This document shows, one piece after another, positions 11,960-24,075 of a stretch of 64,000 nt of DNA. The stretch lies in the NCBI GenBank assembly GCA_963169105.1, contig OY720632.1:620001-684000 (forward strand). Direction: 5' to 3'. How positions within the stretch are numbered: position 1 is the first letter of the stretch; the number at the start of each line of letters is the position of its first letter. This DNA is from Ceriagrion tenellum. Lineage: Eukaryota > Arthropoda > Insecta > Odonata > Coenagrionidae. A program made the translations under genes and the position numbers. The notes under the pieces are model-generated. The model worked only from the letters and a program-made list of their open reading frames with translations. It made no database searches and was not told the DNA's origin.

Positions 11960-13001
11960 GTGCATCGAGAAAGCTCCAACGAAGCCTATCACTATCGCGT
12001 TCGATGCCTATTCCCGAAAATTCTAGGATCGGTCTGTTTCCGCCACCGAAAACGTCCTCAAAATGACACCTTTTCCGGCCTTCAAACGCTCCTAACTCAA
12101 AAAGCACGCAACGCACGCGGACGTCGTCTCGTAATCAAGCACGTACCGACCACACGCGCATACACGTTCCACGCGAAGGAATCACATCCACTCGTTTTCA
12201 CTACACGAAGGGGGCAACGATCAAAAATCCTAAGGTTAAACACTTGCAAAATTTGCCGAAAATGGCAGAGTATAAAATTTATTAAAATCACGCGGAGCGA
12301 CACTCGTGCATCGAGAAAGCTCCAACGAAGCCTATCACTATCGCGTTCGATGCCTATTCCCGAAAATTCTAGGATCGGTCTGTTTCCGCCGCCGAAAACG
12401 TCCTCAAAATGACACCTTTTCCGGCCTTCAAACGCTCCTAACTCAAAAAGCACGCAACGCACGCGGACGTCGTCTCGTAATCAAGCACGTACCGACCACA
12501 CGCGCATACACGTTCCACGCGAAGGAATCACATCCACTCGTTTTCACTACACGAAGGGGGCAACGATCAAAAATCCTAAGGTTAAACACTTGCAAAATTT
12601 GCCGAAAATGGCAGAATATAAAATTTATTTAAATCACGCGGAGCGACACCCGTACATCGAGAAAGCTCCAACGATGCCTATCACTATCGCGTTCGATGCC
12701 TATTCCCGAAAATTCTAGGATCGGTCTGTTTCGGCCACCGAAAACGTCCTCAAAATGACACCTTTTCCGGCCTTCAAACGCTCCTAACTCAAAAAGCACG
12801 CAACGCACGCGGACGTCGTCTCGTAATCAAGCACGTACCGACCACACGCGCATACACGTTCCACGCGAAGGAATCACATCCACTCGTTTTCACTACACGA
12901 AGGGGGCAACGATCAAAAATCCTAAGGTTTGCTTGCAACTTGCAAAATTTGCCGAAAATGGCAGAATATAAAATTTATTAAAATCACGCGGAGCGACACC
13001 C
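11960..13001 (+). repeat. Three-monomer cassette, copy 3
   Basis: AAACACTTGC in monomer 1. Monomer 3 starts GTACATCGAG and has AACGATGCC, a change it shares with the cassettes at 34800 and 41379. Confidence 0.9.
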
Positions 13002-14385
13002 GTGCATCGAGAAAGCTCCAACGAAGCCTATCACTATCGCGTTCGATGCCTATTCCCGAAAATTCTAGGATCGGTCTGTTTCCGCCACCGAAAACGTCCT
13101 CAAAATGACACCTTTTCCGGCCTTCAAACGCTCCTAACTCAAAAAGCACGCAACGCACGCGGACGTCGTCTCGTAATCAAGCACGTACCGACCACACGCG
13201 CATACACGTTCCACGCGAAGGAATCACATCCACTCGTTTTCACTACACGAAGGGGGCAACGATCAAAAATCCTAAGGTTAAACACTTGCAAAATTTGCCG
13301 AAAATGGCAGAATATAAAATTTATTAAAATCACGCGGAGCGACACCCGTGCATCGAGAAAGCTCCAACGAAGCCTATCACTATCGCGTTCGATGCCTATT
13401 CCCGAAAATTCTAGGATCGGTCTGTTTCGGCCACCGAAAACGTCCTCAAAATGACACCTTTTCCGGCCTTCAAACGCTCCTAACTCAAAAAGCACGCAAC
13501 GCACGCGGACGTCGTCTCGTAATCAAGCACGTACCGACCACACGCGCATACACGTTCCACGCGAAGGAATCACATCCACACGTTTTCACTACACGAAGGG
13601 GGCAACGATCAAAAATCCTAAGGTTAAACACTTGCAAAATTTGCCGAAAATGGCAGAATATAAAATTTATTAAAATCACGCGGAGCGACTCCCGTGCATC
13701 GAGAAAGCTCCAACGAAGCCTATCACTATCGCGTTCGATGCCTATTCCCGAAAATTCTAGGATCGGTCTGTTTCGGCCACCGAAAACGTCCTCAAAATGA
13801 CACCTTTACCGGCCTTCAAACGCTCCTAACTCAAAAAGCACGCAGCGCACGCGGACGTCGTCTCGTAATCAAGCACGTACCGACCACACGCGCATACACG
13901 TTCCACGCGAAGGAATCACATCCACACGTTTTCACTACACGAAGGGGGCAACGATCAAAAATCCTAAGGTTAAACACTTGCAAAATTTGCCGAAAATGGC
14001 AGAATATAAAATTTATTAAAATCACGCGGAGCGACACCCGTGCATCGAGAAAGCTCCAACGAAGCCTATCACTATCGCGTTCGATGCCTATTCCCGAAAA
14101 TTCTAGGATCGGTCTGTTTCGGCCACCGAAAACGTCCTCAAAATGACACCTTTTCCGGCCTTCAATCGCTCCTAACTCAAAAAGCACGCTACGCACGCGG
14201 ACGTCGTCTCGTAATCAAGCACGTACCGACCACACGCGCATACACGTTCCACGCGAAGGAATCACATCCACACGTTTTCACTACACGAAGGGGGCAACGA
14301 TCAAAAATCCTAAGGTTAAACACTTGCAAAATTTGCCGAAAATGGCAGAATATACAATTTATTAAAATCACGCGCAGCGACACCC

Positions 14386-15077
14386 GTGCATCGAGAAAGC
14401 TCCAACGAAGCCTATCACTATCGCGTTCGATGCCTATTCCCGAAAATTCTAGGATCGGTCTGTTTCGGCCACCGAAAACGTCCTCAAAATGACACCTTTT
14501 CCGGCCTTCAAACGCTCCTAACTCAAAAAGCACGCAACGCACGCGGACGTCGTCTCGTAATCAAGCACGTACCGACCACACGCGCATACACGTTCCACGC
14601 GACGGAATCACATCCACTCGTTTTCACTACACGAAGGGGGCAACGATCAAAAATCCTAAGGTTAAACACTTGCAAAATTTGCCGAAAATGGCAGAATATA
14701 AAATTTATTAAAATCACGCGGAGCGACACCCGTGCATCGAGAAAGCTCCAACGAAGCCTATCACTATCGCGTTCGATGCCTATTCCCGAAAATTCTAGGA
14801 TCGGTCTGTTTCGGCCACCGAAAACGTCCTCAAAATGACACCTTTTCCGGCCTTCAAACGCTCCTAACTCAAAAAGCACGCAACGCACGCGGACGTCGTC
14901 TCGTAATCAAGCACGTACCGACCACACGCGCATACACGTTCCACGCGACGGAATCACATCCACTCGTTTTCACTACACGAAGGGGGCAACGATCAAAAAT
15001 CCTAAGGTTAAACACTTGCAAAATTTGCCGAAAATGGCAGAATATAAAATTTATTAAAATCACGCGGAGCGACACCC
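14386..15077 (+). repeat. Tandem pair of apparently identical monomers with GCGACGG variant
   Basis: Monomers 14386-14731 and 14732-15077 share the rare GCGACGGAATC (from GCGAAGGAATC) and otherwise read the same. The only other GCGACGG copy is in the monomer at 37918. This is the smallest duplication step seen in the window. Confidence 0.8.
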
Positions 15078-15700
15078 GTGCATCGAGAAAGCTCCAACGA
15101 AGCCTATCACTATCGCGTTCGATGCCTATTCCCGAAAATTCTAGGATCGGTCTGTTTCGGCCACCGAAAACGTCCTCAAAATGACACCTTTTCCGGCCTT
15201 CAAACGCTCCTAACTCAAAAAGCACGCAACGCACGCGGACGTCGTCTCGTAATCAAGCACGTACCGATCACACGCGCATACACGGTCCACGCGAAGGAAT
15301 CACATCCACTCGTTTTCACTACACGAAGGGGGCAACGATCAAAAATCCTAAGGTTAAACACTTGCAAAATTTGCCGAAAATGGCAGAATATAAAATTTAT
15401 TAAAATCACGCGCAGCGACACCCGTGCATCGAGAAAGCTCCAACGAAGCCTATCACTATCGCGTTCGATGCCTATTCCCGAAAATTCTAGGATCGGTCTG
15501 TTTCGGCCACCGAAAACGTCCTCAAAATGACACCTTTACCGGCCTTCAAACGCTCCTAATTCAAAAAGCACGCAACGCACGCGGACGTCGTCTCGTAATC
15601 AAGCACGTACCGACCACACGCGCATACACGTTCCACGCGAAGGAATCACATCCACACGTTTTCACTACACGAAGGGGGCAACGATCAAAAATCCTAAGGT

Positions 15701-15713
15701 TAAAATCCACTTG
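15701..15713 (+). repeat. Private 3-bp gain at the variable microsite
   Basis: GGTTAAAATCCACTTGC replaces GGTTAAACACTTGC, making the 15424 monomer 349 bp. The collinear partner at 38610 lacks it, so it arose after the two blocks separated or was lost from the partner. Confidence 0.85.
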
Positions 15714-15772
15714 CAAAAATTGCCGAAAATGGCAGAATATAAAATTTATTAAAATCACGCGCAGCGACACCC

Positions 15773-16464
15773 GTGCATCGAGAAAGCTCCAACGAAGCCT
15801 ATCACTATCGCGTTCGATGCCTATTCCCGAAAATTCTAGGATCGGTCTGTTTCCGCCACCGAAAACGTCCTCAAAATGACACCTTTTCCGGCCTTCAAAC
15901 GCTCCTAACTCAAAAAGCACGCAACGCACGCGGACGTCGTCTCGTAATCAAGCACGTACCGACCACACGCGCATACACGTTCCACGCGAAGGAATCACAT
16001 CCACTCGTTTTCACTACACGAAGGGGGCAACGATCAAAAATCCTAAGGTTAAAAACTTGCAAAATTTGCCGAAAATGGCAGAGTATAAAATTTATTAAAA
16101 TCACGCGGAGCGACACTCGTGCATCGAGAAAGCTCCAACGAAGCCTATCACTATCGCGTTCGATGCCTATTCCCGAAAATTCTAGGATCGGTCTGTTTCC
16201 GCCGCCGAAAATGTCCTCAAAATGACACCTTTTCCGGCCTTCAAACGCTCCTAACTCAAAAAGCACGCAACGCACGCGGACGTCGTCTCGTAATCAAGCA
16301 CGTACCGACCACACGCGCATACACGTTCCACGCGAAGGAATCACATCCACTCGTTTTCACTACACGAAGGGGGCAACGATCAAAAATCCTAAGGTTAAAC
16401 ACTTGCAAAATTTGCCGAAAATGGCAGAATATAAAATTTATTAAAATCACGCGGAGCGACACTC
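15773..16464 (+). repeat. Incomplete cassette (first two monomers only)
   Basis: A gagtat monomer and a GCCGCC monomer are followed by the GTTCCTCGCG-type monomer at 16465 instead of a 350-bp copy. The related block at 38956 keeps the complete cassette. This suggests the third monomer was lost or replaced at the junction near 16465. Confidence 0.75.
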
Positions 16465-19236
16465 GTGCATCGAGAAAGCTCCAACGAAGCCTATCACTAT
16501 CGCGTTCGATGCCTATTCCCGAAAATTCTAGGATCGGTCTGTTTCCGCCACCGAAAACGTCCTCAAAATGACACCTTTTCCGGCCTTCAAACGCTCCTAA
16601 CTCAAAAAGCACGCAACGCACGCGGACGTCGTCTCGTAATCAAGCACGTACCGACCACACGCGCATACACGTTCCTCGCGAAGGAATCACATCCACTCGT
16701 TTTCACTACACGAAGGGGGCAACGATCAAAAATCCTAAGGTTAAACAATTGCAAAATTTGCCGAAAATGGCAGAATATAAAATTTATTAAAATCACGCGG
16801 AGCGACACCCGTACATCGAGAAAGCTCCAACGAAGCCTATCACTATCGCGTTCGATGCCTATTCCCGAAAATTCTAGGATCGGTCTGTTTCCGCCACCGA
16901 AAACGTCCTCAAAATGACACCTTTTCCGGCCTTCAAACGCTCCTAACTCAAAAAGCACGCAACGCACGCGGACGTCGTCTCGTAATCAAGCACGTACCGA
17001 CCACACGCGCATAAACGTTCCACGCGAAGGAATCACATCCACACGTTTTCACTACACGAAGGGGGCAACGATCAAAAATCCTAAGGTTAAACACTTGCAA
17101 AATTTGCCGAAAATGGCAGAATATAAAATTTATTAAAATCACGCGGAGCGACACCCGTGCATCGAGAAAGCTCCAACGAAGCCTATCACTATCGCGTTCG
17201 ATGCCTATTCCCGAAAATTCTAGGATCGGTCTGTTTCGGCCACCGAAAACGTCCTCAAAATGACACCTTTTCCGGCCTTCAAACGCTCCTAACTCAAAAA
17301 GCACGCAACGCACGCGGACGTCGTCTCGTAATCAAGCACGTACCGACCACACGCGCATACACGTTCCACGCGAAGGAATCACATCCACACGTTTTCACTA
17401 CACGAAGGGGGCAACGATCAAAAATCCTAAGGTTAAACACTTGCAAAAATTGCCGAAAATGGCAGAATATAAAATTTATTAAAATCACGCGCAGCAACAC
17501 CCGTGCATCGAGAAAGCTCCAACGAAGCCTATCACTATCGCGTTCGATGCCTATTCCCGAAAATTCTAGGATCGGTCTGTTTCCGCCACCGAAAACGTCC
17601 TCAAAATGACACCTTTTCCGGCCTTCAAACGCTCCTAACTCAAAAAGCACGCAACGCACGCGGACGTCGTCTCGTAATCAAGCACGTACCGACCACACGC
17701 GCATACACGTTCCACGCGAAGGAATCACATCCACTCGTTTTCACTACACGAAGGGGGCAACGATCAAAAATCCTAAGGTTAAAAACTTGCAAAATTTGCC
17801 GAAAATGGCAGAGTATAAAATTTATTAAAATCACGCGGAGCGACACTCGTGCATCGAGAAAGCTCCAACGAAGCCTATCACTATCGCGTTCGATGCCTAT
17901 TCCCGAAAATTCTAGGATCGGTCTGTTTCCGCCGCCGAAAACGTCCTCAAAATGACACCTTTTCCGGCCTTCAAACGCTCCTAACTCAAAAAGCACGCAA
18001 CGCACGCGGACGTCGTCTCGTAATCAAGCACGTACCGACCACACGCGCATACACGTTCCACGCGAAGGAATCACATCCACTCGTTTTCACTACACGAAGG
18101 GGGCAACGATCAAAAATCCTAAGGTTAAACACTTGCAAAATTTGCCGAAAATGGCAGAATATAAAATTTATTAAAATCACGCGGAGCGACACCCGTGCAT
18201 CGAGAAAGCTCCAACGAAGCCTATCACTATCGCGTTCGATGCCTATTCCCGAAAATTCTAGGATCGGTCTGTTTCCGCCACCGAAAACGTCCTCAAAATG
18301 ACACCTTTTCCGGCCTTCAAACGCTCCTAACTCAAAAAGCACGCAACGCACGCGGACGTCGTCTCGTAATCAAGCACGTACCGACCACACGCGCATACAC
18401 GTTCCACGCGAAGGAATCACATCCACTCGTTTTCACTACACGAAGGGGGCAACGATCAAAAATCCTAAGGTTTGCTTGCAACTTGCAAAATTTGCCGAAA
18501 ATGGCAGAATATAAAATTTATTAAAATCACGCGGAGCGACACCCGTGCATCGAGAAAGCTCCAACGAAGCCTATCACTATCGCGTTCGATGCCTATTCCC
18601 GAAAATTCTAGGATCGGTCTGTTTCCGCCACCGAAAACGTCCTCAAAATGACACCTTTTCCGGCCTTCAAACGCTCCTAACTCAAAAAGCACGCAACGCA
18701 CGCGGACGTCGTCTCGTAATCAAGCACGTACCGACCACACGCGCATACACGTTCCACGCGAAGGAATCACATCCACTCGTTTTCACTACACGAAGGGGGC
18801 AACGATCAAAAATCCTAAGGTTAAACACTTGCAAAATTTGCCGAAAATGGCAGAATATAAAATTTATTAAAATCACGCGGAGCGACACCCGTGCATCGAG
18901 AAAGCTCCAACGAAGCCTATCACTATCGCGTTCGATGCCTATTCCCGAAAATTCTAGGATCGGTCTGTTTCGGCCACCGAAAACGTCCTCAAAATAACAC
19001 CTTTTCCGGCCTTCAAACGCTCCTAACTCAAAAAGCACGCAACGCACGCGGACGTCGTCTCGTAATCAAGCACGTACCGATCACACGCGCATACACGTTC
19101 CACGCGAAGGAATCACATCCACTCGAATTCACTACACGAAGGGGGCAACGATCAATAATCCTAAGGTTAAACACTTGCAAAATTTGCCGAAAATGGCAGA
19201 ATATAAAATTTATTAAAATCACGCGCAGCGACACCC
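16465..19236 (+). repeat. Eight-monomer block related to 52107-54878 (offset 35642)
   Basis: Starts 16465, 16811, 17157, 17503, 17849, 18195, 18545 and 18891 all align at +35642. Shared rare marks are GTTCCTCGCG, AACAATTGC, GTACATCG, CATAAACG and GCAGCAACACC, then a cassette, then a monomer with ACCGATCAC and CAATAATCC. It differs at TTTCCG/TTTCGG in 18195 and 18891. It also has a private CTCGAATTCAC (EcoRI site at 19125-19130) where the partner has CTCGTATTCAC. Confidence 0.82.
17503..18544 (+). repeat. Three-monomer cassette, copy 4
   Basis: AAAAACTTGC in monomer 1. Monomer 3 has TTTCCGCCAC instead of the TTTCGGCCAC found in the other copies. Confidence 0.9.
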
Positions 19237-19582
19237 GTGCATCGAGAAAGTTCCAACGAAGCCTATCACTATCGCGTTCGATGCCTATTCCCGAAAATTC
19301 TAGGATCGGTCTGTTTCGGCCACCGAAAACGTCCTCAAAATGACACCTTTTCCGGCCTTCAAACGCTCATAACTCAAAAAGCACGCAACGCACGCGGACG
19401 TCGTCTCGTAATCAAGCACGTACCGACCACACGCGCATACACGTTCCACGCGAAGGAATCACATCCACACGTTTTCACTACACGAAGGGGGCAACGATCA
19501 AAAATCCTAAGGTTAAACACTTGCAAAAATTGCCGAAAATGGCAGAATATAAAATTTATTAAAATCACGCGCAGCAACACCC

Positions 19583-22500
19583 GTGCATCGAGAAAGCTCC
19601 AACGAAGCCTATCACTATCGCGTTCGATGCCTATTCCCGAAAATTCTAGGATCGGTCTGTTTCCGCCACCGAAAACGTCCTCAAAATGACACCTTTTCCG
19701 GCGTTCAAACGCTCCTAACTCAAAAAGCACGCAACGCACGCGGACGTCGTCTCGTAATCAAGCACGTGCCGACCACACGCGCATACACGTTCCACGCGAA
19801 GGAATCACATCCGCACGTTTTCACTACACGAAGGGGGCAACGATCAAAAATCCTAAGGTTAAACACTTGCAAAATTTGCCGAAAATGGCAGAATATGAAA
19901 TTTATTTAAATCACGCGGAGCGACACCCGTGCATCGAGAAAGCTACAACGAAGCCTATCACTATCGCGTTCGATGCCTATTTGCGAAAATTCTAGGATCG
20001 GTCTGTTACCGCCACCGAAAACGTCCTCAAAATGACACCTTTTCCGGCCTTCAAACGCTCCTAACACAAAAAGCACGCAACGCACGCGGACGTCGTCTCG
20101 TAATCAAGCACGTACCGACCACACGCGCTTACACGTTCCACGCGAAGGAATCACATCCACACGTTTTCACTACACGAAGGGGGAACGATCAAAAATCCTA
20201 AGGTTAAACACTTGCAAAATTTGCCGAAAATGGCAGAGTATAAAATTTATTAAAATCACGCGGAGCGACACTCGTGCATCGAGAAAGCTCCAACGAAGCC
20301 TATCACTATCGCGTTCGATGCCTATTCCCGAAAATTCTAGGATCGGTCTGTTTCCGCCACCGAAAACGTCCTCAAAATGACACCTTTTCCGGCCTTCAAA
20401 CGCTCCTATTTCAAAAAGCACGCAACGCACGCGGACGTCGTCTCGTAATCACGCACGTACCGACCACACGCGCATACACGTTCCACGCGAAGGAATCACA
20501 ACCACACGTTTTCACTACACGAAGGGGGCAACGATCAAAATTCCTAAGGTTAAACACTTGCAAAATTTGCCGAAAATGGCAGAATATAAAATTTATTAAA
20601 ATCACGCGCAGCGACACCTGTGCATCAAAAAAGCTCCAACGAAGCCTATCACTATCGCGTTCGATGCCTATTCCCGAAAATTCTAGGATCGGTCTGTTTC
20701 GGCCACCGAAAACGTCCTCAAAATGACACCTTTTCCGGCGTTCAAACGCTCCTAACTCAAAAAGCACGCAACGCACGCGGACGTCGTCTCGTAATCAAGC
20801 ACGTGCCGACCACACGCGCATACACGTTCCACGCGAAGGAATCACATCCGCACGTTTTCACTACACGAAGGGGGCAACGATCAAAAATCCTAAGGTTAAA
20901 CACTTGCAAAATTTGCCGAAAATGGCAGAATATGAAATTTATTTAAATCACGCGGAGCGACACCCGTGCATCGAGAAAGCTACAACGAAGCCTATCACTA
21001 TCGCGTTCGATGCCTATTTGCGAAAATTCTAGGATCGGTCTGTTACCGCCACCGAAAACGTCCTCAAAATGACACCTTTTCCGGCCTTCAAACGCTCCTA
21101 ACACAAAAAGCACGCAACGCACGCGGACGTCGTCTCGTAATCAAGCACGTACCGACCACACGCGCATACACGTTCCACGCGAAGGAATCACATCCACACG
21201 TTTTCACTACACGAAGGGGGCAACGATCAAAAATCCTAAGGTTAAACACTTGCAAAATTTGCCGAAAATGGCAGAATATAAAATTTATTAAAATCACGCG
21301 CAGCGACACCCGTGCATCAAAAAAGCTCCAACGAAGCCTATCACTATCGCGTTCGAAGCCTATTCCCGAAAATTCTAGGATCGGTCTGTTTCGGCCACCG
21401 AAAACGTCCTCAAAATGACACCTTTTCCGGCCTTCAAACGCTCCTAACTCAAAAAGCACGCAACGCACGCGGACGTCGTCTCGTAATCACGCACGTACCG
21501 ACCACACGCGCATACACGTTCCACGCGAAGGAATCACATCCACACGTTTTCACTTCACGAAGGGGGCAACGATCAAAAATCCTAAGGTTAAACACTTGCA
21601 AAATTTGCCGAAAATGGCAGAATATAAAATTTATTAAAATCACGCGCAGCGACACCTGTGCATCAAAAAAGCTCCAACGAAGCCTATCACTATCGCGTTC
21701 GATGCCTATTCCCGAAAATTCTAGGATCGGTCTGTTTCGGCCACCGAAAACGTCCTCAAAATGACACCTTTTCCGGCCTTCAAACGCTCCTAACTCAAAA
21801 AGCACGCTACGCACGCGGACGTCGTCTCGTAATCAAGCACGTACCGACCACACGCGCATACACGTTCCACGCGAAGGAATCACATCCACACGTTTTCACT
21901 ACACGAAGGGGGCAACGATCAAAAATCCTAAGGTTAAACACTTGCAAAATTTGCCGAAAATGGCAGAATATAAAATTTATTAAAATCACGCGCAGCGACA
22001 CCCGTGCATCGAGAAAGCTCCAACGAAGCCTATCACTATCTCGTTCGATGCCTATTCCCGAAAATTCTAGGATCGGTCTGTTTCCGCCACCGAAAACGTC
22101 CTCAAAATGACACCTTTTCCGGCCTTCAAACGCTCCTAACTCAAAAAGCACGCTACGCACGCGGACGTCGTCTCGTAATCAAGCACGTACCGACCACACG
22201 CGCATACACGTTCCACGCGAAGGAATCACATCCACACGTTTTCACTAAACGAAGGGGGCAACGATCAAAAATCCTAAGGTTAAACACTTGCAAAATTTGC
22301 CGAAAATGGCAGAATATAAAATTTATTAAAATCACGCGCAGCGATCCCGGGCATCGAGAAAGCTCCAACGAAGCCTATCACTATCGCGTTCGATGAATAT
22401 TCCCGAAAATTCTAGTATCGGTCTGTTTCGGCCACCGAAAACGTCCTCAAAATGACACCTTTTCCGGCCTTCAAACGCTCCTAACTCAAAAAGCACGCAA

Positions 22501-24075
22501 CGCACGCGGACGTCGTCTCGTAATCAAGCACGTACCGACCACACGCGCATACACGTTCCACGCGAAGGAATCACATCCACTCGTTTTCACTACACGAAGG
22601 GGGCAACGATCAAAAATCCTAAGGTTAAACACTTGCAAAATTTGCCGAAAATGGCAGAGTATAAAATTTATTAAAATCACGCGGAGCGACACTCGTGCAT
22701 CGAGAAAGCTCCAACGAAGCCTATCACTATCGCGTTCGATGCCTATTCCCGAAAATTCTAGGATCGGTCTGTTTCCGCCACCGAAAACGTCCTCAAAATG
22801 ACACCTTTTCCGGCCTTCAAACGCTCCTAACTCAAAAAGCACGCAACGCACGCGGACGTCGTCTCGTAATCAAGCACGTACCGACCACACGCGCATACAC
22901 GTTCCACGCGAAGGAATCACATCCACACGTTTTCACTACACGAAGGGGGCAACGATGAAAAATCCTAAGGTTAAACACTTGCAAAATTTGCCGAAAATGG
23001 CAGAATATAAAATTTATTTAAATCACGCGCAGCGACACCCGTGCATCAAAAAAGCTCCAACGAAGCCTATCACTATCGCGTTCGATGCCTATTCCCGAAA
23101 ATTCTAGGATCGGTCTGTTTCGGCCACCGAAAACGTCCTCAAAATGACACCTTTTCCGGCCTTCAAACGCTCCTAACTCAAAAAGCACGCAACGCACGCG
23201 GACGTCGTCTCGTAATCACGCACGTACCGACCACACGCGCATACACGTTCCACGCGAAGGAATCACATCCACACGTTTTCACTACACGAAGAGGGAAACG
23301 ATCAAAAATCCTAAGGTTAAACACTTGCAAAATTTGCCGAAAATGGCAGAATATACAATTTATTAAAATCACGCGCAGCGAAACCCGTGCATCAAAAAAG
23401 GTCCAACGAAGCCTATCACTATCGCGTTCGATGCCTATTCCCGAAAATTCTAGGATCGGTCTGTTTCGGCCACCGAAAACGTCCTCAAAATGACACCTTT
23501 TCCGGCCTTCAAACGCTCCTAACTCAAAAAGCACGCAACGCACGCGGACGTCGTCTCGTAATCAAGCACGTACCGACCACACGCGCATACACGTTCCACG
23601 CGAAGGAATCACATCCACACGTTTTCACTACACGAAGGGGGCAACGATCAAAAATCCTAAGGTTAAACACTTGCAAAATTTGCCGAAAATGGCAGAATAT
23701 AAAATTTATTAAAATCACGCGCAGCGACACCCGTGCATCGAGAAAGCTCCAACGAAGCCTATCACTATCGCGTTCGATGCCTATTCCCGAAAATTCTAGG
23801 ATCGGTCTGTCTCCGCCGCCGAAAACGTCCTCAAAATGACACCTTTTCCGGCCTTCAAACGCTCCTAACTCAAAAAGCACGCAACGCACGCGGACGTCGT
23901 CTCGTAATCAAGCACGTACCGACCACACGCGCATACACGTTCCACGCGAAGGAATCACATCCACTCGTTTTCACTACACGAAGGGGGCAACGATCAAAAA
24001 TCCTAAGGTTAAACACTTGCAAAATCCGAAAATGGCAGAATATAAAATTTATTAAAATCACGCGCAGCAACACCC
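19583..24075 (+). repeat. 13-monomer higher-order unit, copy 1 (4493 bp)
   Basis: Thirteen monomers (starts 19583, 19929, 20274, 20620, 20966, 21312, 21658, 22004, 22349, 22695, 23041, 23387, 23733) repeat in the same order from 24076. Shared private marks make the pairing unambiguous. They are GGGGGAACG with one base missing (about 20181 and 24674), CCCGGG created at 22346 and 26839, GATGAATATTCC, CATCAAAAAAGC (several monomers), GAAGAGGGAAACG, and a 3-bp deletion giving AAAATCCGAAAATGG (about 24025 and 28517). I count roughly ten differences over 4.5 kb. Copy 1 alone has CGCGCTTACACG (20126) and ATCTCGTTC (22040). The left breakpoint lies between about 19530 and 19566. Confidence 0.95.

Larger units (their letters stand above)
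9192..16464 (+). repeat. Long-range related block, copy 1 (partner 30990-39647)
   Basis: The order of rare monomer types here recurs about 22 kb downstream in collinear segments. 9192-10229 pairs with 30990 (offset 21798). 10576-13347 pairs with 33416 (offset 22840, eight monomers). 13694-14385 pairs with 36880 (offset 23186). 15424-16464 pairs with 38610 (offset 23186 falling to 23183, because 15424 has a 3-bp gain). Shared rare marks include CACGGTCCACG, CCTATATCTATC (11641 and 34481), CTAATTCAAAAAG (about 15557 and 38743) and GAAAATGTCC (about 16208 and 39391). Offset steps mean whole monomers were gained or lost between the copies. Confidence 0.8.
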
